Shown here: piece after piece, positions 55,244 through 62,604 of the stretch
Position numbering within the stretch: position 1 is the stretch's first letter
How the letters are laid out: the number at the start of each line of letters is the position of its first letter
From: Qipengyuania sp. YIM B01966
Lineage (GTDB): Bacteria; Pseudomonadota; Alphaproteobacteria; Sphingomonadales; Sphingomonadaceae
DNA length: 64,000 nucleotides
Direction of reading: 5' to 3'
Assembly (NCBI RefSeq): GCF_016461955.1
Contig: NZ_JADMNM010000001.1
Span: 62,001 to 126,000, forward strand
The notes under the pieces: model-generated
What the model was told of the DNA's origin: nothing
Database searches by the model: none
Seen by the model: only the letters and a program-made list of their open reading frames with translations
Made by a program: the position numbers and the translations under genes

Positions 55244-55885
55244 TCAGTCGTCCCTGTATGGCTTGCTTGTATGGCTGGAGAGGCGCCCCAGGATCGAGGC
55301 GACGTAATTCTGGGTTTCGCGGATACGCGGGATGCCGCCGGCGCGGATGACGCGGCCGGGCCCGGCGTTATAGGCAGCCAGCGCGCGTTCGACATCACCA
55401 TCGAACCGGTCAAGCTGCTGGCGCAGATAACGCGCCCCGCCTTCGAGATTGGCAAACGGATCGTGGGGATCGACACCCAGTTCGCGCGCGGTGCCGGGCA
55501 TCAACTGGGCAAGCCCGCGCGCGCCGACAGGCGACACCGCGCCGGGGCGCCAGCGGCTTTCCTGCCACACCAGCGCCTCGATCAAAGCAGGGCTGAGATC
55601 ATAACGCGCGGCCAGTTCGGCAACCTTGGCGCCGTAAGCCAGCGGAACGCCGCGCGCGTGGCTGGCCATGTCGGCCACCGCATCTTGCGGAACCGCATAA
55701 TCGGCGCCGAGCTCGATTACCCCGGTCTGCGCGGGCGCGGCGTCCGGCTGCGCCACCGGGGTAACCCCCCGCCCGGCGACCCAGCGGGCCCCTTCGGCAT
55801 TGATCTCCATCACGTCGGCATGGGCCGGCGAGGCCGCAAACGCGACCGCCAGCAACACAGACCAACGCAGCTTAGCGAGAATCAT
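55244..55885 (-). CDS. virB1: VirB1-type lytic transglycosylase
   Basis: A 213-residue periplasmic peptidoglycan-cleaving enzyme that opens the wall for the secretion system. Signal peptide 'LRWSVLLAVAFAASPAHA'; the SLT domain has catalytic Glu in 'ALVWQESRWRPGAVSPVGARGLAQLMP' and 'AAYNAGPGRV'. First gene of the virB cluster, with a strong GGAGG site before ATG 55885 and a Pho-box-like repeat 35 bp upstream. Confidence 0.92.
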   Translation of the reverse strand: MILAKLRWSVLLAVAFAASPAHADVMEINAEGARWVAGRGVTPVAQPDAAPAQTGVIELGADYAVPQDAVADMASHARGVPLAYGAKVAELAARYDLSPALIEALVWQESRWRPGAVSPVGARGLAQLMPGTARELGVDPHDPFANLEGGARYLRQQLDRFDGDVERALAAYNAGPGRVIRAGGIPRIRETQNYVASILGRLSSHTSKPYRDD

Positions 55886-55919
55886 TGAACCTCCGTCGAG
55901 GGGCCAATGCTTACACTAA

Positions 55920-55936
55920 GTGACAGCGGCGTGACA
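55920..55936 (-). promoter_or_regulatory. Pho-box-like direct repeat upstream of virB1
   Basis: On the minus strand TGTCAC-GCCGC-TGTCAC: two identical half-sites 11 bp apart, the PhoB binding pattern. A possible -10 (TAAGCAT) follows a few bases downstream. It is correctly oriented to activate the virB operon. Confidence 0.6.
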
Positions 55937-55970
55937 AAAACCTGAACGCGCTCGGTAAGATCGCGGTTTG

Positions 55971-56318
55971 CTAGCGGGCAGCCATCCGCGCTTCGCCTTG
56001 GAAAGCGCCGGCATCGAGCATGGCCAGCGCCCGGCGGGCCAGCGCGCGGGAATCAATCCAGCTGCCATCCGCTGTTGCCAGGCTGTACCGCTCCGACGTC
56101 AGCGCGGCCTGTTCAAAGCGAGCCCGTGCGGCCTCGTGCTGGCCCTGCCGGGCCAAGGCAATGCCGGCATTGATCAACCGCGCCGGATCGCGTGCATCAG
56201 CGCCTGCGACCACTGCGATCACTGCGCTATCGGCTTGTGTGGGGGCGATGGGCGTAGCAGCAGCCGTGGCAGGCACGGGGGCGCCAATGACCAGCGCGGC
56301 AAGAGCAAATACGGACAT
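55971..56318 (-). CDS. Small secreted helical-repeat (TPR-like) protein
   Basis: A 115-residue exported protein: signal peptide 'MSVFALAALVIGAPVPATAA', then a helical pair 'DPARLINAGIALARQGQHEAARARFEQAAL' of tetratricopeptide character. ATG 56318 has a properly spaced GGGAG site; an ATG 6 bp upstream does not. It is divergent from the lipoprotein gene across a region with several GTCA half-sites. The function is unknown; it may scaffold an envelope complex. Confidence 0.7.
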   Translation of the reverse strand: MSVFALAALVIGAPVPATAAATPIAPTQADSAVIAVVAGADARDPARLINAGIALARQGQHEAARARFEQAALTSERYSLATADGSWIDSRALARRALAMLDAGAFQGEARMAAR

Positions 56319-56391
56319 TGGCATTCTCCCAATCTTCTTATGTCAGCCAATCTGCGCGCCACCTGCCCGATCTGCAACGCAAATGTCATAT

Positions 56392-56408
56392 TGTCATCGG
56401 TCTGTAAC
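56392..56408 (+). promoter_or_regulatory. Pho-box-like repeat, distal, in the divergent region
   Basis: TGTCAT-CGGTC-TGTAAC: half-sites 11 bp apart on the + strand, with one more TGTCAT at 56384-56389. It is 175 bp from the lipoprotein start. Confidence 0.4.
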
Positions 56409-56433
56409 ATTAGCCCTTGGGTACTTCTTCAAA

Positions 56434-56460
56434 CTGTCATAACCGTCACCGTTTCGTCAT
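56434..56460 (+). promoter_or_regulatory. Pho-box-like repeat cluster before the lipoprotein/TonB receptor pair
   Basis: CTGTCAT at 56434, CCGTCAC at 56443 and TCGTCAT at 56454. The last two GTCA cores are exactly 11 bp apart, and the first is offset by 9. It lies about 120 bp before the lipoprotein start, oriented toward it. Confidence 0.5.
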
Positions 56461-56582
56461 TCTAAGCGGCTCGAATTAAACGACATTCCTGCAAAGAAAC
56501 TGTCACAGGCGGCGCCTAGCGGGGTCGGGCGAAGGGGCATTTCCGCACCTTCGAGTCTCAAGGTTTGAGGGGACCGTTCGCC

Positions 56583-58142
56583 GTGACCAATTTCCATCGC
56601 TCGCTCGTTCTGGGCTGCTCGCTGCTGGCCCTCGCCGGCTGCGGCGCCGACGAAATCGCTTCGCCCGGCACGGGCGGCAATGTGATCATCAACAATCCCA
56701 CCCCAACGCCGACGCCGACCGCCACCGGCGGAACGGGTACGGTGCAACCGGCGGCCGCCTGTCCGACCATTTCCAACCCGACCGCGCTCACCGATGTCGG
56801 CACCATCACGGGCCCGACTGGAACCTGGCGCGTCTGTGAAATGCCCGCCCGCTTCACCGCTTCGGCCACGCTGCCCTATGTCAAGGGCGTGCTCTACGCC
56901 TTCCCGGGCCGCGTCGACGTTGGTTCGGATGGTGGCCCCGCGCCCGATAATTCGGACGGCGCGAGCGACACCAATGTGACGCTCTCGATCGAGCCGGGGG
57001 TGATCCTGTTCGGCAACGGCGCCGACTTCCTGATGGTCAACCGTGGCAATCGCATCAACGCTGTCGGCACCGCGACCCGCCCGATCGTCTTTACCAGCCG
57101 CGCCAACGTGCTCGGAACCAATACCGACACCTCGTCGGGCCAGTGGGGCGGCGTGGTTCTGGCCGGCCGCGCGCCGGTGACCGATTGCGCAGCGCCCAAC
57201 GCGACGCCGGGCACCGTCAATTGCGAGCGCCAGGTCGAAGGTTCGGCCCAGCCGGCCTTCTTCGGCGGGGCGACGCAGAACGACAGCTCGGGCCGGATGA
57301 GCTATGTCCAGATCCGCTATTCGGGGTTCGTCCTGTCGGGCAACAGCGAACTCCAGTCGCTGACCACCGGCGGCACCGGCACCGGCACGCAGATCGACAA
57401 CATCCAGAGCTTCAACAGCTCGGACGATGGCGTCGAATTCTTCGGCGGCTTCGTCAACGCCAGGCGGATGGTCATCATCGGCGCAGAAGATGACGGGCTC
57501 GACACCGACACCGGCGTCAAGGCGAACCTGCAATATGTCATCGCCGTCCAGCGCGCTGGCGCAGGCGACCTGATGATCGAGGCGGACAGCGACAATGGCC
57601 TTTACGAACAGACCCCGCGGCAGAACACCCGCGTGTCGAACGCCACCTTTGTGATGGGCAACACCGCCTCGGCGGCGACCATCCGCCTGCGCGGCGGCAC
57701 GGATTATGCGCTGGTCAATTCGGTGGTGCGCGCGCCCGACAATAATTGCGTCCGCATCGACCATGCCGAAACCATCCGAGCGGCTGACGCGGCCAAGGAT
57801 GAAGCCGGCCCGCCGCTGTTCGCCTCGGTCGTGCTGACCTGCAAGGATCCGTTCATCGCCGGCAGCGGCGTGACCCGCGACCAGACGGCGGCGCTGTTCC
57901 AGGGCCGCAACAACAACTCCGCCTTCACCAGCACACTTACGATGACCTTCATCAACGGCGCCAATGAAGCCGCGGTCCCGGCGTTCGATCCCAAGCAGCT
58001 GTCGAGCTATTTCGAAACCGTCAGCTACATTGGCGCGGTCAAGGATGCGAGCGACACCTGGTATCGCGGCTGGACCTGCGATTCCGCCACCGCCAATTTC
58101 GGCAGCGGCAGCGCCTGCACCGCCCTGCCGATTTACAACTGA
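56583..58142 (+). CDS. Outer-membrane lipoprotein, predicted beta-helix, partner of the TonB receptor
   Basis: A 519-residue lipoprotein. The signal ends in lipobox 'LALAGC' (acylated Cys near 19-20). After a Pro/Thr-rich linker ('NNPTPTPTPTATGGTG') the body is rich in Asn/Gly/Thr turns with repeats such as 'IEPGVILFGNGADFLMVNRG' and 'QIDNIQSFNSSDDGVEFFGG', which look like a right-handed parallel beta-helix. GTG 56583 is preferred because it starts the signal peptide and follows GAGGGGA. The receptor gene follows after 83 bp. Such pairs are surface ligand-capture systems; the ligand is unknown. Confidence 0.75.
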   Translation: MTNFHRSLVLGCSLLALAGCGADEIASPGTGGNVIINNPTPTPTPTATGGTGTVQPAAACPTISNPTALTDVGTITGPTGTWRVCEMPARFTASATLPYVKGVLYAFPGRVDVGSDGGPAPDNSDGASDTNVTLSIEPGVILFGNGADFLMVNRGNRINAVGTATRPIVFTSRANVLGTNTDTSSGQWGGVVLAGRAPVTDCAAPNATPGTVNCERQVEGSAQPAFFGGATQNDSSGRMSYVQIRYSGFVLSGNSELQSLTTGGTGTGTQIDNIQSFNSSDDGVEFFGGFVNARRMVIIGAEDDGLDTDTGVKANLQYVIAVQRAGAGDLMIEADSDNGLYEQTPRQNTRVSNATFVMGNTASAATIRLRGGTDYALVNSVVRAPDNNCVRIDHAETIRAADAAKDEAGPPLFASVVLTCKDPFIAGSGVTRDQTAALFQGRNNNSAFTSTLTMTFINGANEAAVPAFDPKQLSSYFETVSYIGAVKDASDTWYRGWTCDSATANFGSGSACTALPIYN

Positions 58143-58225
58143 TCCGGCGCGGGGGCAGCCGCCGTGCTGCCCCCGCCCATCTTTTTCCAAGCCAGACCCG
58201 ACCTGAAATGAGGGGGCCCGTCATC

Positions 58226-60952
58226 ATGTCCACCGGCAAGCGGTTCGCCGCGCTCTTGCTGCTGTCCACATCGCTCGCCGCGCCGCATGGTGCGTTTGCG
58301 CAGGGAACCGCCGGCGCGGCCGATCCCGGCACGAGCACGCTGCCCGACGACAGCCCCGCGACTGATGCGCAGGCCGCCGCGGATACCGACCCGGCCGCCA
58401 CCGCCCCTCCTGCTGCGGGCGAAGAACCGGTCGAACCCCAACCCGATATTTCGGCGCCCGGCGGCGAGATCGTCGTCACCGCGCGCCGCCGGACGGACAT
58501 AACCCGCTCCTCCACCCAAGTCGTCTCGGTCCTCTCCAGCGAGCAGATCGCCCGCACCGGCGAAGGCAATATTGCCGGCGCGCTGGGCCGCGTGACCGGT
58601 CTGTCCGTGCAGGGCCAGGGTCTCGTCTATGTCCGCGGCCTCGGCGATCGCTATTCGCTGGCGATGCTGAACGGCCTTCCGCTCCCCTCGCCCCAGCCGC
58701 TCAGCCGCGTGGTCCCGCTCGACATTTTCCCGACCAATATCGTCGCCTCGAGCCTGGTGCAGAAAACCTATTCGGCCAACTATCCGGGCGAATTTGGCGG
58801 CGGTGTCATCAACCTCACCACCCGCGCCGTGCCCGACGAGCCGTTCCTCAAGCTCAGTGCCGGGATCAGCGGTGACGAACAGACGCTCGGCCACGATGGG
58901 TTCGACTATTACGGGTCGAGCCTCGACTGGACCGGGTTCGATGATGGCGCACGCGATCTGCCCCCCGCGTTGGCCGCGTTCCTCGGCAGCGGCGCGCGCC
59001 TGTCGGATGTGGGCGTCGATCAGCAGGCGATTGTCCGCGATCTCGGCGACCCCAACAAGATCCTCCTCCAGCGGGTCGGCAATCTGCCGGTCAACTGGTC
59101 GTTCGGCCTGACGGGCGGCACCGCGATCGACCTCGGCGATGCCAACACGCTGGGCATGATTGCCACCGCCTCGATCTCGAACCGCTGGCGCAACCGCTCG
59201 ATCGTCAAGCAGACCGCGGTGGGCAGCAATCTCGACCTCAATACCGATTTCCGCGACTTCACCACCGACAATCGCGTGCTGGTGAACGCGCTGCTCGGCT
59301 TCGGGCTGGAACTGGGCGACCACCGGCTGCGCTGGACCAATCTGTTCATCCGCGACACGCTGAAGCAAAGCTCGCTCGCGCTGGGCGAGGATTTCAGCAG
59401 CGGCTTTTCCGAAGCGACGCAGCAGACCGGCTGGTTTGAACGTCAGCTGCTTGACAGCCAGGTCGTGGCGGAACTCAAGTTTGGCGATCTCTCGCTCGAT
59501 CTGCGCGGCGGCTGGGCGCAGACCCAGCGCGAGGCGCCGCACGAATATGAATTCACCTATGTTCGCACCAACAATCCGAACGATCCGCTGGGCAGCACCT
59601 ATATCAACATCCTCGACCGTCAACGCGGCAGCGGCAAGGTATCGTTCTCGGACCTGACGGAAGAACTTTGGTTCGGCGGCGTCGATCTCAGCTACCCAGT
59701 GCTTGATTGGGCCACGGCGACCATCGGCTACGCCTATTCCGACACCACCCGCCAATCGACCCGGCGCGAATTCCTGTTCAACGCCGGCGGCAATTTCGTC
59801 CCCGGCGTGGGCGCGTTGCGGCCCGATTATCTGCTCGGCGACGGGGTGGTCGATTTCTACAAGATCGGCCTGATCGAATCGACCCAGGCCGATCCGGCCT
59901 TTTCCGCCGGGCTGGAAATCCACGGCGCCTATGGCCAGCTGCGGCTGAGCCCCGTCGATCCGATCTCGCTCGACATCGGCGTGCGTTACGAGACCGCCAC
60001 CCAGCGGGTAGATCCGGTCGAAGTATTTGCCACGCCGACAAATTCGGCCAGCGCCACGCTGCTCGAGAACGAATATTGGCTGCCGGCCGCGACGCTGACC
60101 TGGGAGGCGACCGATCGCCTGCAGATCCGCCTGCACGGGTCCAAAACCATCGCCCGACCGCAGTTCCGCGAGCTGATCTTCCAGACCTATTACGATCCGG
60201 AATCCAATCGCCAGTATAACGGCAACCCGCTGCTGGTGGACAGCACGCTGATCAATGCCGAGGCACGCGCCGAATATTATTTCGACCGGTCCAACCGGGT
60301 CACACTGGCCGGGTTCTACAAGGATATTTCCAACCCGATCGAAGCCTATTCAAGCTTTTCGGACAACAACCAGCTGACCAGCTTCGCTAACGCGCCGAGC
60401 GCGATCCTTTATGGCGCCGAGTTCGACGTCAATTACGGGATCGGGCTGGCGGATTGGGGCACCGGCGAATGGCTGGCGAGCAAGCGGCTCGTGATGGGTG
60501 CGAACTACACCTACACCAAGTCCGAAATCCAGGTTGCCGCGGCCGACACGACGCAGATCTTCCCCGGCGGCACCCGCCCGGCGAGCGATTATTTCGTCGA
60601 TGGCGCACCGCTGACGGGCCAGTCCGACCACATGGCCAATTTCCAGCTTTCGCTGGAAGACACCGACCGGGTGCAGCAATTTACCGTGATGGTTTCCTAT
60701 GCCAGCGAGCGGGTGACCAGCCGGGGCACCTCCGGACTGCCCGATATTCTCGAAAACCCGGGCGTGCGGCTCGATTTCGTCGCCCGCGAAGAGGTCGAAT
60801 TCTACGGCCGCCCGGTCGAGCTGAAGCTCGAAGCGCGCAACATCCTCGGCCGCGATTACGAGGAATACCAGCAGGCGGGTGACCGCCGGATCGAGGTCAA
60901 TTCCTATGAGGTCGGCCCGAGCGTCGCGCTGTCGATGGGGATCGAATTCTAG
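58226..60952 (+). CDS. TonB-dependent outer-membrane receptor
   Basis: A 908-residue receptor: signal peptide 'MSTGKRFAALLLLSTSLAAP', an Ala/Pro/Asp-rich linker to residue ~75, TonB box 'GGEIVVTARRRTDITRSSTQ', plug ('GLVYVRGLGDRYSLAMLNGL', 'YPGEFGGGVINLTTRAVPDE') and a barrel ending 'SVALSMGIEF' with C-terminal Phe. ATG 58226 has a GGGGG site and starts the signal; ATG 58208 is an alternative. It takes up a ligand using ExbB/D-TonB energy. The context (Pho-box-like sites, PhoB-like neighbour) suggests a phosphorus-containing ligand, which is inference. It ends in TAG. Confidence 0.92.
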   Translation: MSTGKRFAALLLLSTSLAAPHGAFAQGTAGAADPGTSTLPDDSPATDAQAAADTDPAATAPPAAGEEPVEPQPDISAPGGEIVVTARRRTDITRSSTQVVSVLSSEQIARTGEGNIAGALGRVTGLSVQGQGLVYVRGLGDRYSLAMLNGLPLPSPQPLSRVVPLDIFPTNIVASSLVQKTYSANYPGEFGGGVINLTTRAVPDEPFLKLSAGISGDEQTLGHDGFDYYGSSLDWTGFDDGARDLPPALAAFLGSGARLSDVGVDQQAIVRDLGDPNKILLQRVGNLPVNWSFGLTGGTAIDLGDANTLGMIATASISNRWRNRSIVKQTAVGSNLDLNTDFRDFTTDNRVLVNALLGFGLELGDHRLRWTNLFIRDTLKQSSLALGEDFSSGFSEATQQTGWFERQLLDSQVVAELKFGDLSLDLRGGWAQTQREAPHEYEFTYVRTNNPNDPLGSTYINILDRQRGSGKVSFSDLTEELWFGGVDLSYPVLDWATATIGYAYSDTTRQSTRREFLFNAGGNFVPGVGALRPDYLLGDGVVDFYKIGLIESTQADPAFSAGLEIHGAYGQLRLSPVDPISLDIGVRYETATQRVDPVEVFATPTNSASATLLENEYWLPAATLTWEATDRLQIRLHGSKTIARPQFRELIFQTYYDPESNRQYNGNPLLVDSTLINAEARAEYYFDRSNRVTLAGFYKDISNPIEAYSSFSDNNQLTSFANAPSAILYGAEFDVNYGIGLADWGTGEWLASKRLVMGANYTYTKSEIQVAAADTTQIFPGGTRPASDYFVDGAPLTGQSDHMANFQLSLEDTDRVQQFTVMVSYASERVTSRGTSGLPDILENPGVRLDFVAREEVEFYGRPVELKLEARNILGRDYEEYQQAGDRRIEVNSYEVGPSVALSMGIEF

Positions 60953-60976
60953 AAGGGCTCCTCGACGGGCCGTTGG

Positions 60977-61000
60977 GGGGTCGCCTTCGGGCGGCCCCTT
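60977..61000 (+). terminator. Rho-independent terminator after the TonB receptor
   Basis: GGGGTCGCC-TTCG-GGCGGCCCC (9-bp stem with one G-T pair and a UUCG loop), then TTCTT. It lies between the receptor and the convergent PhoB-like gene. Confidence 0.8.
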
Positions 61001-61013
61001 CTTGCGCCAGCCG

Positions 61014-61691
61014 TCAGGCGATGTCGAACACGTAGCCGAGCGAACGCACCGTGCGGAGCGGGCGCGGCGCCCCGACAGTCTCCAGCGCGCGGCGTAGCCG
61101 GCCGATCCACACATCGACGGTGCGTTCGTCGATCGGCGGCTCCTGCTTGCCGAGGCCCGCGATCAGATCCGCGCGCGACAGCACCTTGTTGGGATTTTCC
61201 GCAAAGAAGCGCAGCAGGCGAAACTCGTTCGGCCGCAGCGCCAGTGGCCGGCCATCCCAGCGCGCCTGCAGCGCCGCCATGTCGATCACCAGCGGGCCAA
61301 CGCTCACCTGCTGCGGCACCTGAAAGCGGCTCTGGCGGATTTGCAGCGCCAGCACCCGATCGAGGATGCGCGAGCGATCAATCGGCCCGACCATGTAATC
61401 ATCGGCGCCGGCCCGCAGCGCACGGCGCCGGTCCTCGTCATTTTCCTGATCGAGCACCATGGTGATATGCGCGTCAGCCGTGCGGGGGTCGGCGCGCAAG
61501 CGGCGGCACAGTTCCAGCCCCGCGCAATCTTCCATCACCCAGTCGATGAACGCCCACATCGGCCCTTCGACCAGCCGGCGCGGCCCCGCCGCGCCAAGCA
61601 GAGCGAAGGTGAAGCGCAGATGATCGTGCGCGAAATCCTCCATCTGCTCGGCCATCGGATCGGTCAGGAAAATGTTGATCACATCGCTCAC
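61014..61691 (-). CDS. PhoB-like response regulator with atypical receiver
   Basis: A 225-residue OmpR/PhoB-family regulator. The receiver (1-118) keeps the phosphoacceptor Asp 50 in 'WAFIDWVMEDCAGLELCRRLR' but has Gly 102 where the invariant switch Lys belongs ('DDYMVGPID' instead of 'xxKP'), and a weak acidic pocket ('FLTDPMAE'). The winged-helix domain (about 128-223) is very PhoB-like: 'LRPNEFRLLRFFAENPNKVLSRADL' and 'DERTVDVWIGRLRRALE'. GTG 61691 is chosen; upstream codons are not conserved. No histidine kinase is adjacent. It carries its own Pho-box-like site. Confidence 0.85.
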   Translation of the reverse strand: MSDVINIFLTDPMAEQMEDFAHDHLRFTFALLGAAGPRRLVEGPMWAFIDWVMEDCAGLELCRRLRADPRTADAHITMVLDQENDEDRRRALRAGADDYMVGPIDRSRILDRVLALQIRQSRFQVPQQVSVGPLVIDMAALQARWDGRPLALRPNEFRLLRFFAENPNKVLSRADLIAGLGKQEPPIDERTVDVWIGRLRRALETVGAPRPLRTVRSLGYVFDIA

Positions 61692-61728
61692 GGCGCCGCT
61701 CCCATGGCGATCGGATTGGCGCGGCTTT

Positions 61729-61745
61729 ATGACGCGTTCATGACG
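61729..61745 (-). promoter_or_regulatory. Pho-box-like repeat upstream of the PhoB-like gene
   Basis: On the minus strand CGTCAT-GAACG-CGTCAT: identical half-sites 11 bp apart, 38-54 bp before GTG 61691. It suggests autoregulation, or control by the chromosomal PhoB. The site is also within 110 bp of the divergent Crp-like gene. Confidence 0.5.
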
Positions 61746-61833
61746 CGCGATTGCGGCGGCAAGACATTGTCTGCTTGGCAAGCACGCGCAGGCGGGGTTA
61801 CCACTGCCAAAAATGTGTAACAGGGGCGGGGTC

Positions 61834-62604
61834 ATGGACATTGCGACAGAAGTTGCCCGTTATCCGGCTACCGGGCGGTTCCTGATGGGGCGCTTGCGCC
61901 AGGTGATGACCGAAGACGAAAAGACCGTCCTCGAGAGCCTGGTCGAGGAGGTCGTCAGCTTCACCGATTCACACGAGGTTTTGCGTCGAGGCGTCGCGTG
62001 TGATCGCAGCGCCATCCTGATCGAAGGGTTCATGATCCGCCGGATGCGCGAGCATGACCGCCGTTTCATCGTCGGGGTCCAAGTGCCGGGCGATTTCGCT
62101 GACCTTCATTGCTATACGCTGAAGCGGCTCGACCATGACGTGGTCACCATCGGCCCGGCCAAGGTCGGTTACGTGCCGCACGCGCGCCTGAACGAGGTGA
62201 TGCGTGACTGGCCTCGGTTGGCGCGCATCCTGTGGTTTTCGACGCTGCTCGACGCGTCGATCCACCGCCAGTGGATCCTGAAGCTGCAGCAATTGCCCGC
62301 GACAGGGCGGGTGGCGCATCTGATGGCCGAGATGTGGGTGCGGTTCGAGATGGTCGGCCTCGCCCGCGCCAACGGGTTCGACACGCCGCTGACGCAGGCG
62401 GACCTTGCCGATATGTGCGGCACCACGCCGGTCCACATGAACCGCTCGCTGGGCGAGCTGCGGCGCGCCGGAATGATGGATTTTCGCCGCGGCCGGGTGC
62501 TTGTGCCGGATCGCGCAGAGCTCTGCCGGGCTGGTGATTTCGATGCCGACTACCTTTACGGCGACGGCTTGCTGCAGGCCGCCCTGGAATTCGGCGCCGC
62601 GTGA
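61834..62604 (+). CDS. Crp/Fnr-family transcriptional regulator
   Basis: A 256-residue regulator: an N-terminal cyclic-nucleotide-binding-like beta-barrel ('VLRRGVACDRSAILIEGFMIRRMREHDRRFIVGVQVPGDFADLHCY') and a C-terminal Crp-type HTH ('LTQADLADMCGTTPVHMNRSLGELRRAGM'). Fnr cysteines and a clear cAMP pocket are not evident. GTCATGG at 61832 gives the start, with GGGGCGGGG before it. It overlaps the thiolase-like gene by 4 bp (GTGA) and is divergent from the PhoB-like gene. Confidence 0.9.
   Translation: MDIATEVARYPATGRFLMGRLRQVMTEDEKTVLESLVEEVVSFTDSHEVLRRGVACDRSAILIEGFMIRRMREHDRRFIVGVQVPGDFADLHCYTLKRLDHDVVTIGPAKVGYVPHARLNEVMRDWPRLARILWFSTLLDASIHRQWILKLQQLPATGRVAHLMAEMWVRFEMVGLARANGFDTPLTQADLADMCGTTPVHMNRSLGELRRAGMMDFRRGRVLVPDRAELCRAGDFDADYLYGDGLLQAALEFGAA

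Noticed and set aside
48023-55885. Integrative conjugative element
   Set aside because: No relaxase, coupling protein, integrase, partition genes or flanking repeats were found; only the VirB channel genes are present.
56457-60136. Two long frames antisense to the lipoprotein and TonB receptor genes
   Set aside because: Shadows produced by GC-rich third positions. The sense genes have signal peptides, TonB box and terminator.
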